A DNA stretch of 64,000 nt. It comes from Verrucomicrobiota bacterium (GTDB lineage: Bacteria; Verrucomicrobiota; Verrucomicrobiia; Opitutales; Opitutaceae). The notes below the pieces were generated by a model. That model saw only the letters and a list, made by a program, of their open reading frames with translations, had not been told where the DNA came from and did not search any database. The stretch spans positions 1-64,000 of the forward strand of contig JAEZGX010000006.1 of the NCBI GenBank assembly GCA_023416735.1. Direction: 5' to 3'. Of the stretch, positions 42,445-50,375 are shown in pieces. The translations under genes were made by a program, and so were the position numbers. Position 1 is the first letter of the stretch; each line of letters starts with the position of its first letter.

Positions 42445-43044
42445 TCACGTTCTCTGCTGAAGGACGCGTTGGAGTTCTTGCTCCGCCCGCTGCTCGATCG
42501 CCTTTTGGAGATCGGCGGCCGGCGGGAGCGCGCGCGGATCCGCGTCCTGGTGCACGCTCGGCACCAGGCGGAAATAGTAGCGCGGGAAACGGGCATCGTC
42601 CGGATCTGGCGTGCCGAGGAAGAGTTTGCCCTGCTTCGATTTCATCAGGCCGAGCCCCGCGATCGTGCCGGCACGCGGCAGCACACCGTAGGCCTCGGGA
42701 CGCATCGGCAGCGCGAGCAGGCGCCGGCCAGGGCCGGGCTTGATCGTGCCGCCGCGAAGCTTGAACGCGAACGGCCGCGACGCGATGCCGACGGTTGCGC
42801 GGTCCGGTGTGGCTTCGCGGAATGCAGTTTTGGCGGCGACCTCCCTCGCCCAGAAATGCGAACGGGGAAACCCCTGCTTGTTCGGCGAATCCTGCTCGCG
42901 CTGCGCAAAGTGTTTTTTGAGCTGCACCTCGAGCTCTTTGCCCAGGCGCGTGAGCATGCTCTTGCGCTGAGCGGGCCCGAGATCGCTGAGGATCTTCTTA
43001 ACGCGCGGCGTGGCGAGGTCCTGGTATTGGGCGAAGATGTTCAC
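42445..43044 (-). CDS. Phage virion morphogenesis/tail completion protein (Mu gpG-like candidate)
   Basis: 199 residues (MNIFAQYQDLATPRVKKILS). RKSMLTRLGKELEVQLKKHF at the N-terminus followed by NKQGFPRSHFWAREVA and a C-terminal ARFPRYYFRLVP fits the virion morphogenesis family that includes Mu gpG. It comes after MuF as in Mu, although two small genes intervene. Overlaps the 76-residue gene's stop by four bases. Confidence 0.6.
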   Translation of the reverse strand: MNIFAQYQDLATPRVKKILSDLGPAQRKSMLTRLGKELEVQLKKHFAQREQDSPNKQGFPRSHFWAREVAAKTAFREATPDRATVGIASRPFAFKLRGGTIKPGPGRRLLALPMRPEAYGVLPRAGTIAGLGLMKSKQGKLFLGTPDPDDARFPRYYFRLVPSVHQDADPRALPPAADLQKAIEQRAEQELQRVLQQRT

Positions 43045-43271
43045 GAGGAGAGCTGAGCGTTGAGCGCTGAAGGCTGAGAGCTGGAATCAGGCGTGAACGA
43101 CGGCCACCAGAAAGAGTGGAAGTCGTGCCAGTAATCGACCGCGTGGCCTTGTTCACCGGCTTTCCATAACACGAATTGGACGGCGCCACTGCGGCGATGC
43201 CGCCGCGCGGGTTCGCCGTTGACGGTGCCGTATTCCCATTGGTGGAACAGAGACTGGAGCCACTTTCTCAT
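43041..43271 (-). CDS. Small phage protein after MuF
   Basis: 76 residues (MRKWLQSLFHQWEYGTVNGE). Aromatic-rich (FVLWKAGEQGHAVDYWHDFH SFWW), no family recognised. The last ~15 residues are encoded by the GCTGAGCGTTGAGC-type simple repeat at about 43045-43085, suggesting the repeat extended the frame. Confidence 0.5.
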   Translation of the reverse strand: MRKWLQSLFHQWEYGTVNGEPARRHRRSGAVQFVLWKAGEQGHAVDYWHDFHSFWWPSFTPDSSSQPSALNAQLSS

Positions 43272-43274
43272 CGC

Positions 43275-43565
43275 TCAGTAGATGCGCGGGTTTTTCCAGT
43301 CCTCGCCGTGGATGGCGCCGTTCGCCCGGGCGCCGTGAATTTCCACGATCGTGCCGCCCACGTGCTCGATCTCCCAGCGTGCGATCGGCAACACATCCTC
43401 CGCATCCACCGCCTGCGCCTCGAGCTCGGCGGGATAGCCGCCGAGCCAGAACCCCTCGGCGTCGAACAAGTGAGCGGCTTGCTCCTCGACCTCTTCGGGG
43501 AGACCGCCGTCGTATTCGTAGCGGCGCCCCTTGTATTCAAAAACGATATACGCGGTTCCGTTCAT
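43275..43565 (-). CDS. Acidic small protein coupled to MuF (possible immunity/partner protein)
   Basis: 96 residues from ATG 43565, in an ATGA overlap with the MuF gene. Acidic throughout (GGLPEEVEEQAAHLFDAEGF, QAVDAEDVLPIARWEIEHVG). No family recognised. Because MuF proteins with enzymatic C-terminal domains may be toxins with downstream immunity genes, this is a candidate partner; it could also be a simple structural accessory. Confidence 0.6.
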   Translation of the reverse strand: MNGTAYIVFEYKGRRYEYDGGLPEEVEEQAAHLFDAEGFWLGGYPAELEAQAVDAEDVLPIARWEIEHVGGTIVEIHGARANGAIHGEDWKNPRIY

Positions 43566-45055
43566 GGCGCGGTGGGCCGCAGGGTTTTCAGGACGAACGT
43601 GAAGTAATCCGGATCCTGGCGGGCGAAGCCGATCGGATCGCGGTAAAGCCGCTGCAACCCCATCGAGAGGATCTCCGTCGATTGCATCGCGGAGGGATAA
43701 ATTTTGCCCGTGTAAACGTGGCCGCCGCGCCGGGCCCACTCGTCCTCGATCGCGATCTCGTGATAGCCGTAAGCCGAGCTGCCGGTCAGCGCGCTCAACC
43801 GTTGCGGCGTCTCGCCGGCGCGGGTGCGGCTTGCCAGGAACGCGCGGCATTCCGCGAAGATCTCGGGATCCGAGGTCTCGATGTGGTGCGCGAGCTCGTG
43901 CACGGTGATCTCGACATTGTTGCGGGGGACCTTCGCGGTTTTGGTCACCGGGTGATAGTGAGCGCGGGCGCGGGTGATGCGCACCTTGGCCGGCGTGCTC
44001 GTGGCGGCGTCCTTGTGGAGTAGCGAGCCGATGAACTCGGCCGCCTTTTCTCCCTGCGTCTTGGTCGCCTTCGTGAGCTGCAACGAAAGCTGGCCGCGAT
44101 CGGCGGCCGGCAGGGCGACGAGCGCGTGTGCCTGGTCTCGCGACGTGGCCTGAGCGACGTCGCGGGCGATCGTGTCGAGATCGGGCAGCGCCGCAGCCGG
44201 GCGGGCCGTGCGGTCACCCTTCCAGACTGCGCGATCGCCGGCGATCGTGAGCTGATCCCCGAAAGCGTTCTGGAGCCAGCCGCGGGCGTCCGGAGAAAGC
44301 CCTTTCACGCTGGCGGAAAGGTTTTCGTTCCAATCGCGCTGAGCGGCCGCGGCGTTGTCGTGGAGCCGCCGCGCACGCTCCGCGGGCGGCTCGTTGGCCG
44401 GGAGCAAGCCGAGCCGCTCGGTCTCGTCGCGATCGACTTCTTCCAACCCCATGCCAGATCCGAAGTCGAACGGCGGCCACGGGCGCTGGAAGCGCGAGAG
44501 CGTGGCCCAGATCGGCGAGGTGCGGAGCGCAACCATTTCGGTTTTACTGGCGCCGACCCAGTTGACCTTGGCGCCGGCGACACCCCAAAGATCGAACCAC
44601 TTCCGCTCGACGCGGCGCGACTCGATGCGGATCAGGCGCAGTGCGGGGTAAGCATCCTGCACGTCGGGATCGAGGCCGGCGACGTGCGCGGCCTGCGCGT
44701 GGGCGTCGGCTTGTTGAAAGTCCCAGATGAGCTCGAGGCGGCGACGCGATGTGAGGTCGGTGAGCTTGCCGGAGTCGCCCTCGTCGGCGCCTAGGAGTGT
44801 GCGCATGTCGGCGACGAAGCGGGAACGGTTCATGCCCGTGCCGCCCGGCCGCTCCTGCTGCATGCCCTGGAGGATCTTCTCGCGCATCGTCGACAACACG
44901 CGGGCATTCTCGACGCCGGCGGAGAAGAACGCCCGCTCCCGCAGCGCGATCGGCACGCGCGCCCAGTCGGCCGTGCGCAGCTTCGAGCCGACGATCGATT
45001 TGTCGGAGAAGCGGGCGACGGCTTTGTCCCAGGGCGATGTGGCGAGAGCGGGCAT
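43562..45055 (-). CDS. MuF-type minor head protein with C-terminal HExxH metallopeptidase domain
   Basis: 497 residues. Residues ~1-190 correspond to the MuF/SPP1 gp7 minor head domain (IALRERAFFSAGVENARVLS, RIESRRVERKWFDLWG, RPWPPFDFGSGMG). The C-terminal third carries a zinc peptidase signature HELAHH (HExxH) near residue 386 and a downstream STEILSMGLQRLYRDPIGFA with a candidate third-ligand Glu. MuF proteins are packaged with the capsid; C-terminal effector domains are known in prophage MuF toxins. Precedes an acidic small gene with an overlapping start. Confidence 0.82.
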   Translation of the reverse strand: MPALATSPWDKAVARFSDKSIVGSKLRTADWARVPIALRERAFFSAGVENARVLSTMREKILQGMQQERPGGTGMNRSRFVADMRTLLGADEGDSGKLTDLTSRRRLELIWDFQQADAHAQAAHVAGLDPDVQDAYPALRLIRIESRRVERKWFDLWGVAGAKVNWVGASKTEMVALRTSPIWATLSRFQRPWPPFDFGSGMGLEEVDRDETERLGLLPANEPPAERARRLHDNAAAAQRDWNENLSASVKGLSPDARGWLQNAFGDQLTIAGDRAVWKGDRTARPAAALPDLDTIARDVAQATSRDQAHALVALPAADRGQLSLQLTKATKTQGEKAAEFIGSLLHKDAATSTPAKVRITRARAHYHPVTKTAKVPRNNVEITVHELAHHIETSDPEIFAECRAFLASRTRAGETPQRLSALTGSSAYGYHEIAIEDEWARRGGHVYTGKIYPSAMQSTEILSMGLQRLYRDPIGFARQDPDYFTFVLKTLRPTAP

Positions 45056-45097
45056 TGCTTTTATTTTAACACGGAGGACGCGAAGGCCGCAGAGGAA

Positions 45098-45343
45098 TCA
45101 GGCGACGAGTTCGCGCCCCATCTGGCGGGCTGTGGTGTAGCGCATTGCGGTGCGAAGTTTTTTGAGAGCACGTTGCTCGATGACGTAGGGCCCACCGTGC
45201 GACATGCCGGTGATTTCGGCGATCTCCCGGATGGTGAAAACGCGCCCAGGGAAACGCACGCACAGCACGGCGAGCGCAAGGTCGATCTCGGCATCTTCCT
45301 CGACCGAACGAGTAGTTTTCCCGTCTATCGAGCGAACGTTCAT
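45098..45343 (-). CDS. Sigma-70 region 4-like DNA-binding protein (candidate late-gene regulator)
   Basis: 81 residues from ATG 45343, in an ATGA overlap with the methylase gene. FTIREIAEITGMSHGGPYVI followed by EQRALKKLRTAMR copies the region-4 helix-turn-helix of sigma factors (TxxEIAxxLGxSxxxVxxIExRALxKLR). No region 2. It is the last gene before the structural operon (gap 43 bp), the place of the Mu C/Mor-type activators. A role in late transcription is inferred. Confidence 0.65.
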   Translation of the reverse strand: MNVRSIDGKTTRSVEEDAEIDLALAVLCVRFPGRVFTIREIAEITGMSHGGPYVIEQRALKKLRTAMRYTTARQMGRELVA

Positions 45344-46188
45344 GCGGCAAAAAGATCTCGAGGGAGGTTGCGCGCCCACACGACTTCGGTGCGCTGGCCG
45401 GAGTTGCACGCGTGCGCGTTGAACTCGAATCGCCGCCAGTCCCGATACAATTCGCGATCGTAGAGATCGGAAGCGTATCCGGAGATGATGACGCTGCCCT
45501 TGAGACGATGAATGGTCTCGGCGATCCGCCGGTGCTCGTCGTCGCTCAATTCGAACGCATAGCCGAGGTGCGAGCGGGATACAGTTCCGACACGCGTGCT
45601 GTGCACGTAAGGCGGATCCACAAAGAACAAGGTTTCGGCGCTGTCATGGTCGACCATCACTTTGCACGCATCGCGGTGCTCGATGAGCACGCCTTGGAGT
45701 CGATCCGCGATAACGCGGAATGCGCCAGGCAGGCCGGCCCAATCCATCGCGGTGGTGGTCGCATCGCGACGCATGGCGCGGAATCCCGTGCGCTGCAGAC
45801 GCCCGTCGGTGACGTTGCGACGGGTAAACGTCGTGCCGTAGCTCATGAAGCTGCGCGCTATCGTGCGCCGGGCTTGCTCGATGGGATCTGTTGACGCGTC
45901 GAAGGAAAGCTCGTGCTCGGCACGGGCGTAGGGCGTCAGCGCGATCGCGCGGATGAGTTGATCCGGCTGATCGCGCATGACGCGAAACACATTCACGATT
46001 TCGCCATCGAGGTCGTTGTAGATTTCACGGGGCACTCGGGGCTTTTGGAGCAGCACGCCGGCGCCGCCGCCGAACGGTTCGACGTAGGTGCGATGCGTGG
46101 GAAACAGCTCGATGATCCGCGGGGCCAGGCGGAACTTGCCGCCGTGGTAGCGGAGGATCGGGCGCGTGAGTTTTGCCGTGGCGATCAT
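45340..46188 (-). CDS. D12-class DNA N6-adenine methyltransferase (Dam-like)
   Basis: 282 residues. Motifs: YHGGK (residues ~14-18), VEPFGGGAG (SAM-binding, ~36-44), FVDPPYV (catalytic DPPY, ~188-194). D12-class enzymes methylate adenine, often in GATC. Phage copies protect the genome from restriction or regulate packaging and transcription. Sits between the Cys-rich 147-residue gene and the sigma-like regulator with four-base overlaps both sides. Confidence 0.9.
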   Translation of the reverse strand: MIATAKLTRPILRYHGGKFRLAPRIIELFPTHRTYVEPFGGGAGVLLQKPRVPREIYNDLDGEIVNVFRVMRDQPDQLIRAIALTPYARAEHELSFDASTDPIEQARRTIARSFMSYGTTFTRRNVTDGRLQRTGFRAMRRDATTTAMDWAGLPGAFRVIADRLQGVLIEHRDACKVMVDHDSAETLFFVDPPYVHSTRVGTVSRSHLGYAFELSDDEHRRIAETIHRLKGSVIISGYASDLYDRELYRDWRRFEFNAHACNSGQRTEVVWARNLPRDLFAA

Positions 46189-46628
46189 TCGATCCAGTTC
46201 ACGCAGTCCTTGGTCTCACACTGGCCGCGGACGTGGCCGTTGTAGGCGGACTGCTGAAGGTGCAGCCGGCCTTTGCACGCGGGACATTCGATGACTTCGG
46301 CTTTGCCGAGCGGGAGTTTCTTCCGCCAGGCGGAAACCACCGGGCCGACGACGAGCATGCGTTTCATTGACGCTTCGATGCGATCGGCGCGGGCTTCGGC
46401 TTCCTCGCGGCTCTTGCGCACCCACTTGGGGCACAGCTCGAGCACGTTGGGCAACAGATGGCCTTCGATGCAGGGGCCCCATTTGATCGTGGAATCAGCA
46501 CGCGTCTGCACGCGCTGGATTTGGTCGATCGCACAGCCAGCCGCGCACGTGATCTTCGCGCCAGGCACCGGACTGTAGTGCTGGCAATAGTTCATCGCGA
46601 AGGCGATGCGTTCGTCGCGGCTTTTCAT
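46185..46628 (-). CDS. Cys-rich zinc-ribbon-like phage protein
   Basis: 147 residues from ATG 46628. A C-terminal ribbon (CPACKGRLHLQQSAYNGH, then CETKDC) could bind zinc; further cysteines occur in KITCAAGC and GPCIEG. No family recognised. Overlaps the methylase start by four bases. Confidence 0.6.
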   Translation of the reverse strand: MKSRDERIAFAMNYCQHYSPVPGAKITCAAGCAIDQIQRVQTRADSTIKWGPCIEGHLLPNVLELCPKWVRKSREEAEARADRIEASMKRMLVVGPVVSAWRKKLPLGKAEVIECPACKGRLHLQQSAYNGHVRGQCETKDCVNWIE

Positions 46629-47074
46629 CGGCGGGCGAGGCAGTGATACGGGATTTCGTGGACCTCGAACATCGCAGCGATCTCGCCGACGAAGGCGTCC
46701 GGCGTGTGCGAATGCGTGAGGAGCAGCTGCTTTACCTGCTCCATGAAATCGAGGGCCGTGAGATTCTGCGGGCCGTAGGTGGGCACGTCCTCGATGCCAC
46801 ACCCGGTGACTTCCGCCTTAGCCTCGAGCCCTTTTTCGAGCTCCTCTATGCGCTTGGTGAGTTCCTCGCGCGGATCCTTTGGGCAAATGGGCGCGAACTC
46901 TTCGCGCACATCGTCCACGGTGCGGCCGTGAATCGCGGCGTAGGCTTCGACGCAGCCCTCGAAGCTCTGTGTGGCGTGCCCCATGTAGTAACCTACATCG
47001 GGCGAGGCGCAGATGCGGCCGAGGACGTGCGTGATGGCACGGTCGGCGAGTTGGAGTTTTTTTTCTGTGGTCAT
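46625..47074 (-). CDS. Phage early protein, unknown
   Basis: 149 residues (MTTEKKLQLADRAITHVLGR). Helical; contains KRIEELEKGLEAKAEVTGCG coiled stretch. No recognisable domain. Part of the overlapping early/middle operon. Confidence 0.6.
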   Translation of the reverse strand: MTTEKKLQLADRAITHVLGRICASPDVGYYMGHATQSFEGCVEAYAAIHGRTVDDVREEFAPICPKDPREELTKRIEELEKGLEAKAEVTGCGIEDVPTYGPQNLTALDFMEQVKQLLLTHSHTPDAFVGEIAAMFEVHEIPYHCLARR

Positions 47075-47355
47075 CGGAGAAGTCGTCCCTCGTTGCGCGC
47101 GAGGAGGGCCGCGGCGATCGCTTCCTGGGCTTTGTGGAGTTCGGCCCAGCTGCGCGGCGACATTTCGTCGCGGTGCGCCTCACGGATCGCGTCGATCATC
47201 GCGCCGATCAGATCGAGCTTTGCCTCGAGGGGACCGTCGGGGATCCGCACCTCGATCGCGCCGCGGTGAGTGGCCGGGGCGCGCTCGGCGCCCCGGCCAG
47301 GTCCATTTGCACCGGGGTTTCCAGTTCCCGGCGCGGCGAGAGGTGTGGCAGGCAT
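47071..47355 (-). CDS. Phage early protein, unknown
   Basis: 94 residues from ATG 47355 (MPATPLAAPGTGNPGANG); a TTG nine bases upstream would overlap the preceding stop (TTGA). A Pro/Gly-rich N-terminus precedes one helical domain (KLDLIGAMIDAIREAHRDEM...). No family recognised. Confidence 0.55.
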   Translation of the reverse strand: MPATPLAAPGTGNPGANGPGRGAERAPATHRGAIEVRIPDGPLEAKLDLIGAMIDAIREAHRDEMSPRSWAELHKAQEAIAAALLARNEGRLLR

Positions 47356-47360
47356 CGCGA

Positions 47361-47678
47361 TCAAAGGAAAGAGGTTTGCACGCCTTCACCGCGGGCGATC
47401 GCCTGGCGGTCCGCGTGGCGCTGGTGGGCTTCGGTGTAGTTGAGCGCCCGATACACGCCCTCGTGTCCGTCGCGCCGCACGCACTCGGCGAAGCCGAGCT
47501 GCTCGAGCTCGGTCACCCGCGGCCGCACGCTGAGGAGGTCGACTTCCATCCGGGCAGCGAGTTCGCGCGTGGTGCACGGCCCAAAGAGCTGTAACGAGCT
47601 ATACACGGTTGCGCGCAAGCCGCTGAGGCGGTCGCGCAGTTCCGCCCAATTGAGATCGCGAATGTCGGTGCCGAGCAT
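47361..47678 (-). CDS. Winged-helix transcriptional regulator-like phage protein
   Basis: 105 residues from ATG 47678. VYSSLQLFGPCTTRELAARM, SVRPRVTELEQLGFAECVRR and a basic wing (RDGHEGVYRAL) give a MarR/ArsR-type winged helix. Lies in the early operon between the GemA-like gene and two unknown genes. Confidence 0.65.
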   Translation of the reverse strand: MLGTDIRDLNWAELRDRLSGLRATVYSSLQLFGPCTTRELAARMEVDLLSVRPRVTELEQLGFAECVRRDGHEGVYRALNYTEAHQRHADRQAIARGEGVQTSFL

Positions 47679-47722
47679 GGTGGGATTTAGTTGAGAGCTG
47701 AGAGTTGATGGCTGAGCGCCGG

Positions 47723-48208
47723 TCAGAACGGATTCCCGCCGGTGGGCGCCTTCGGTTGCGGCTTCTTCCGTGAGCGGACGGTGAAGACCAGGCGCCAGAG
47801 TTGCTTCGGCGAGGCGTCGGTGAGCTCGCAGCGGTATTGCTGCCGGCAGATCGCGGCGGCGTAGCTCTCCTGGAGGCCGCGCTCGCGGAGTGCCTGGCGG
47901 AGCTTGTAGAGCGCGACGCGTCGATCGTTGTCCGCATCGCGGGCGAGCGTTTGCGCGGCCGCGCCCGACTCCCCCGCCAGCGCTTGGAAATGCGCGAGGA
48001 GCCGGCCGTAGTGCGCCTGAGTGCACGCCCGCAGCGACTGCACGCCGCACGCCTTGCCCTGCTCGACGCGGCGCCAGGCGGTGAAGAGCTCCGTGGGCGA
48101 CAGGTCCGGATTGATCGCCTCGAAGAGATCGCGGTCGGGTTTTGCGAGGTAGGCCTTGCGCGCGGCGATCGCGATCAGGCGCTTTTGGTCGTTGGAGAGC
48201 GGGCTCAT
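47723..48208 (-). CDS. GemA-like protein (Mu gp16/DUF1018 family candidate)
   Basis: 161 residues (MSPLSNDQKRLIAIAARKAY). The C-terminal half fits the DUF1018 pattern: KLRQALRERGLQESYAAAIC, then CELTDASPKQLWRLVFTVRS. In Mu, GemA modulates host gene expression. ATG overlaps the stop of the 59-residue gene (ATGA). Confidence 0.55.
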   Translation of the reverse strand: MSPLSNDQKRLIAIAARKAYLAKPDRDLFEAINPDLSPTELFTAWRRVEQGKACGVQSLRACTQAHYGRLLAHFQALAGESGAAAQTLARDADNDRRVALYKLRQALRERGLQESYAAAICRQQYRCELTDASPKQLWRLVFTVRSRKKPQPKAPTGGNPF

Positions 48209-48384
48209 TTTTTGGCGCTCTTTGCGAGCTTCGTGGTGAAGTTGCCGGCTAGCGTGATCCCCCGGCTCTGCCGATGCGCGGCGATGTAGGCGGCCTCAGC
48301 GCTTGCCAGCGCGCGCAACGCAGCGCGGGCCTGCACAATGCAGGCCTGCCACTGGCGGCGGAGCTGGGCGAGATCGGGGGGCAT
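48205..48384 (-). CDS. Small phage early protein
   Basis: 59 residues (MPPDLAQLRRQWQACIVQAR). Helical, basic C-terminus (NFTTKLAKSAKK). Not recognised. Supported by a start six bases after the RMF-like gene's stop and an ATGA overlap with the GemA-like gene. Confidence 0.6.
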   Translation of the reverse strand: MPPDLAQLRRQWQACIVQARAALRALASAEAAYIAAHRQSRGITLAGNFTTKLAKSAKK

Positions 48385-48390
48385 GGATCG

Positions 48391-48570
48391 TTAACGCTTC
48401 GGGATCTCGACGCGTTTATCCGTCGCGATCTCGCGGGCGGTTTCCCATCCGCGGCCCCATCGGAGCGACTCATCGGACGCGACGGGATGCGGGTTGGCCG
48501 ACTTCGGCTTGCCGGCGCGGTAGGCCGACATGCCACTGCAGACAACCGGATCGAAACTTTCGATGCTCAC
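48391..48570 (-). CDS. Ribosome modulation factor-like protein
   Basis: 59 residues from a GTG at 48570, overlapping the Gam-like gene's stop. The signature AYRAGKPKSANPHP followed by LRWGRGWETARE follows the RMF family pattern (GYxAG...NPxP...WxxGWxxA). RMF dimerises 70S ribosomes into inactive 100S forms in stationary phase. A phage copy might alter host translation or bind something else; RMF-domain proteins are known in other prophages. Confidence 0.65.
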   Translation of the reverse strand: MSIESFDPVVCSGMSAYRAGKPKSANPHPVASDESLRWGRGWETAREIATDKRVEIPKR

Positions 48571-49148
48571 GCGGCCTCCTCTTCCTTCGCGGCGTCGCTC
48601 GCGGCCTTGAGCAGCTTGGCGACGAGTTTGTCGATGGCACCGTCGGCGGTTTTGATGAGGATGTGATCGCCCTTCTTCGTGTGCTCGGCACCGGCCTTCA
48701 CGAGTTGCTCGAGCTGCTTCTCCGTCGCGAACTCGAGGAGCTTGTCGGCGACCGGGGTCTCGACCGTGGCGAGGAGGCCAAGCGCTTTGATCTCCTCCGG
48801 GCGCCAGAGTTTTTTCACCAGGGTGACGATCGCCTCGCGACCTGCCTTGTCGCCCGGCAGCTCGAGGTTTTCGTCGTGCGCCTGGTAGCCGCATTTGATG
48901 CCGCTCTCCGTGATCGTGCGCGGGGCGACGAAGAGGTCGGGCGCGGTGCGGAGCACGTCGCGGAGATTGGCCTCCGCATCGGCGACAGCTCCGACGTGCG
49001 TGCGGATGGTTGGGATGTGCCGGCGGTGCGCGGCTTCGATCTTGGCATTGAGCGCGGCGACGGCTTTCGAGAGCTTGGCGCGGGCGGCAGCAAGCGCCTT
49101 GGCGGCGCCGCGGATGAGGTCGAGTTTGGACAGTGCGTTGGTGGACAT
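48567..49148 (-). CDS. Gam-like host-nuclease inhibitor candidate
   Basis: 193 residues. An N-terminal antiparallel coiled coil (LDLIRGAAKALAAARAKLSK, NAKIEAAHRRHIPTIRTHVG) and the central IKCGYQAHDENLELPG match the layout of Mu Gam (PF07352), which binds DNA ends and blocks RecBCD. Position in the early region after transposition genes agrees with Mu. A Lys/Ala-rich tail ends the protein. Confidence 0.6.
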   Translation of the reverse strand: MSTNALSKLDLIRGAAKALAAARAKLSKAVAALNAKIEAAHRRHIPTIRTHVGAVADAEANLRDVLRTAPDLFVAPRTITESGIKCGYQAHDENLELPGDKAGREAIVTLVKKLWRPEEIKALGLLATVETPVADKLLEFATEKQLEQLVKAGAEHTKKGDHILIKTADGAIDKLVAKLLKAASDAAKEEEAA

Positions 49149-49166
49149 GAGAAAGACCGCGCCGGA

Positions 49167-49523
49167 TTACGCGCCGGCGCTCGCGCCTTCCCCAGGAGCA
49201 GGAGCTTTTTTGGCTGCTTCTTCTGCAGGAGGTGTAGTGTGGATCGTGATACTGCTATCGTCCGGCGCCATCGCGGCCGCCGCGGCGGCCGTATTCGGCC
49301 CGGAAGTGTCGAAGGGAGGCTCGTCGATAATGACGTCGGCGGAGTAACCGCGCTGCGTCTGCACGGGCGACGTCATCCGCGTCTCGAAATAGTTGAGCGC
49401 ATCGCGGGCGCACTGGACGTTAAGCAGCGCCGTGCCGGCGTTGCCGAGGGCGAGCGAAGCGCGGGCGGCGAAGAGCTGGTCTAGTGCGCGCCCGACTAGC
49501 TTGCGGAAAATCGGATCGATCAC
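49167..49523 (-). CDS. Phage early protein, unknown
   Basis: 118 residues from a GTG at 49523 (GTGATCGATCCG), overlapping the stop of the previous small gene. One helical region (ALDQLFAARASLALGNAGTA) and a disordered Ala/Pro-rich end. No family recognised. Confidence 0.55.
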   Translation of the reverse strand: MIDPIFRKLVGRALDQLFAARASLALGNAGTALLNVQCARDALNYFETRMTSPVQTQRGYSADVIIDEPPFDTSGPNTAAAAAAMAPDDSSITIHTTPPAEEAAKKAPAPGEGASAGA

Positions 49524-49681
49524 GACAGCGGCCCTCCGAGGAAGCCGGCGACCGTGGCGACGAGCGCGGCGCCGAGGTAGAACCACACCCAGCGGCGGCG
49601 ATGCAGCGGCGCCTTTGCCGGAGTGTGGACGTGGATCCCCTCGATCCGGCCAAGGTGACGTGTGGCGGGATAGCGGTTCAC
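49520..49681 (-). CDS. Small membrane protein, phage early region
   Basis: 53 residues from a GTG at 49681 that overlaps the upstream stop. Basic start with HTPAKAPLHRRR and one membrane span WVWFYLGAALVATVAGFLGG near the C-terminus. Tight coupling on both sides supports it despite its size. Confidence 0.55.
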   Translation of the reverse strand: MNRYPATRHLGRIEGIHVHTPAKAPLHRRRWVWFYLGAALVATVAGFLGGPLS

Positions 49682-49953
49682 GACTCCCTCCTCTCCGCCA
49701 TGTAGCGGGCGGGCTTTTCGTTGGTGGTGCTGCCCTGGGAGAGCAGCGTGAGGCGGACATCGGCCTCGGGGCAGCGGAAGTATTTCGCGGCGGCGGAGAG
49801 CGCGGCGACGCGACCGCTATTCGTCGAGCTGGCGAGCTTCGCGAGTTTGCCCGAACTGGCGCGGGCGATGTTGGTCGAGCCCAGGCGGACGACAACGGGG
49901 ATGGTGTCGCGGGTGCCCGGCGGGAGGGTTGGAGCTGGGGTGGCGGAGTTCAT
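49678..49953 (-). CDS. Phage early protein, unknown
   Basis: 91 residues (MNSATPAPTLPPGTRDTIPV). KLASSTNSGRVAALSAAAKY FRCPEADVRLTLLSQ may form a small helical DNA-binding fold, but no family was recognised. Four-base overlaps with both neighbours. Confidence 0.55.
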   Translation of the reverse strand: MNSATPAPTLPPGTRDTIPVVVRLGSTNIARASSGKLAKLASSTNSGRVAALSAAAKYFRCPEADVRLTLLSQGSTTNEKPARYMAERRES

Positions 49954-50375
49954 CGGAGAGCTTTGGTCGCTTCGCGCGCGCGGAGGATGATGGCATTGGC
50001 TTGGGCAACCTTGATCACGTGCTCGCGACGTAGCGCGACGGCCCGGCGCCAGGCCTCCTCGCGGCCCAGCGTATCGATGCAGAAGCGGCGCGAGGTGGAC
50101 CCGAGGTTGACCACAAAAAACAGGCGGTTGCGCCGGCTGGGCATGCGGGAGATGCAGATGCCGACCACGCCTGTCTTGCTACGGCGATCGCGAGCGCACG
50201 CGACACGCAGGTGCGGTCCGACGACCGGCACCCACTCATGCCGCGCGATCGCGGGGCGCGCGACGTGGAGTTCCTCCTCCGCGGGGCGATAGCTTTCGAC
50301 GGTGCGGCCGCGATCGCCGAAGAGGATCACCGGCCAGGCAGTGGCTTCGCGGCGGGCTTCGGGATTATGAGGCAT
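49950..50375 (-). CDS. AP2-like DNA-binding domain protein (candidate)
   Basis: 141 residues from ATG 50375, preceded by a GGAAAGGAGG ribosome-binding site. The middle part TGVVGICISRMPSRRNRLFF, VVNLGSTSRRFCIDTLGREE and AWRRAVALRREH fits the bacterial/phage AP2 domain: GVVG start, three strands, then a helix. AP2 domains in bacteria are typical of mobile DNA proteins. Regulatory role is inferred. Confidence 0.5.
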   Translation of the reverse strand: MPHNPEARREATAWPVILFGDRGRTVESYRPAEEELHVARPAIARHEWVPVVGPHLRVACARDRRSKTGVVGICISRMPSRRNRLFFVVNLGSTSRRFCIDTLGREEAWRRAVALRREHVIKVAQANAIILRAREATKALR

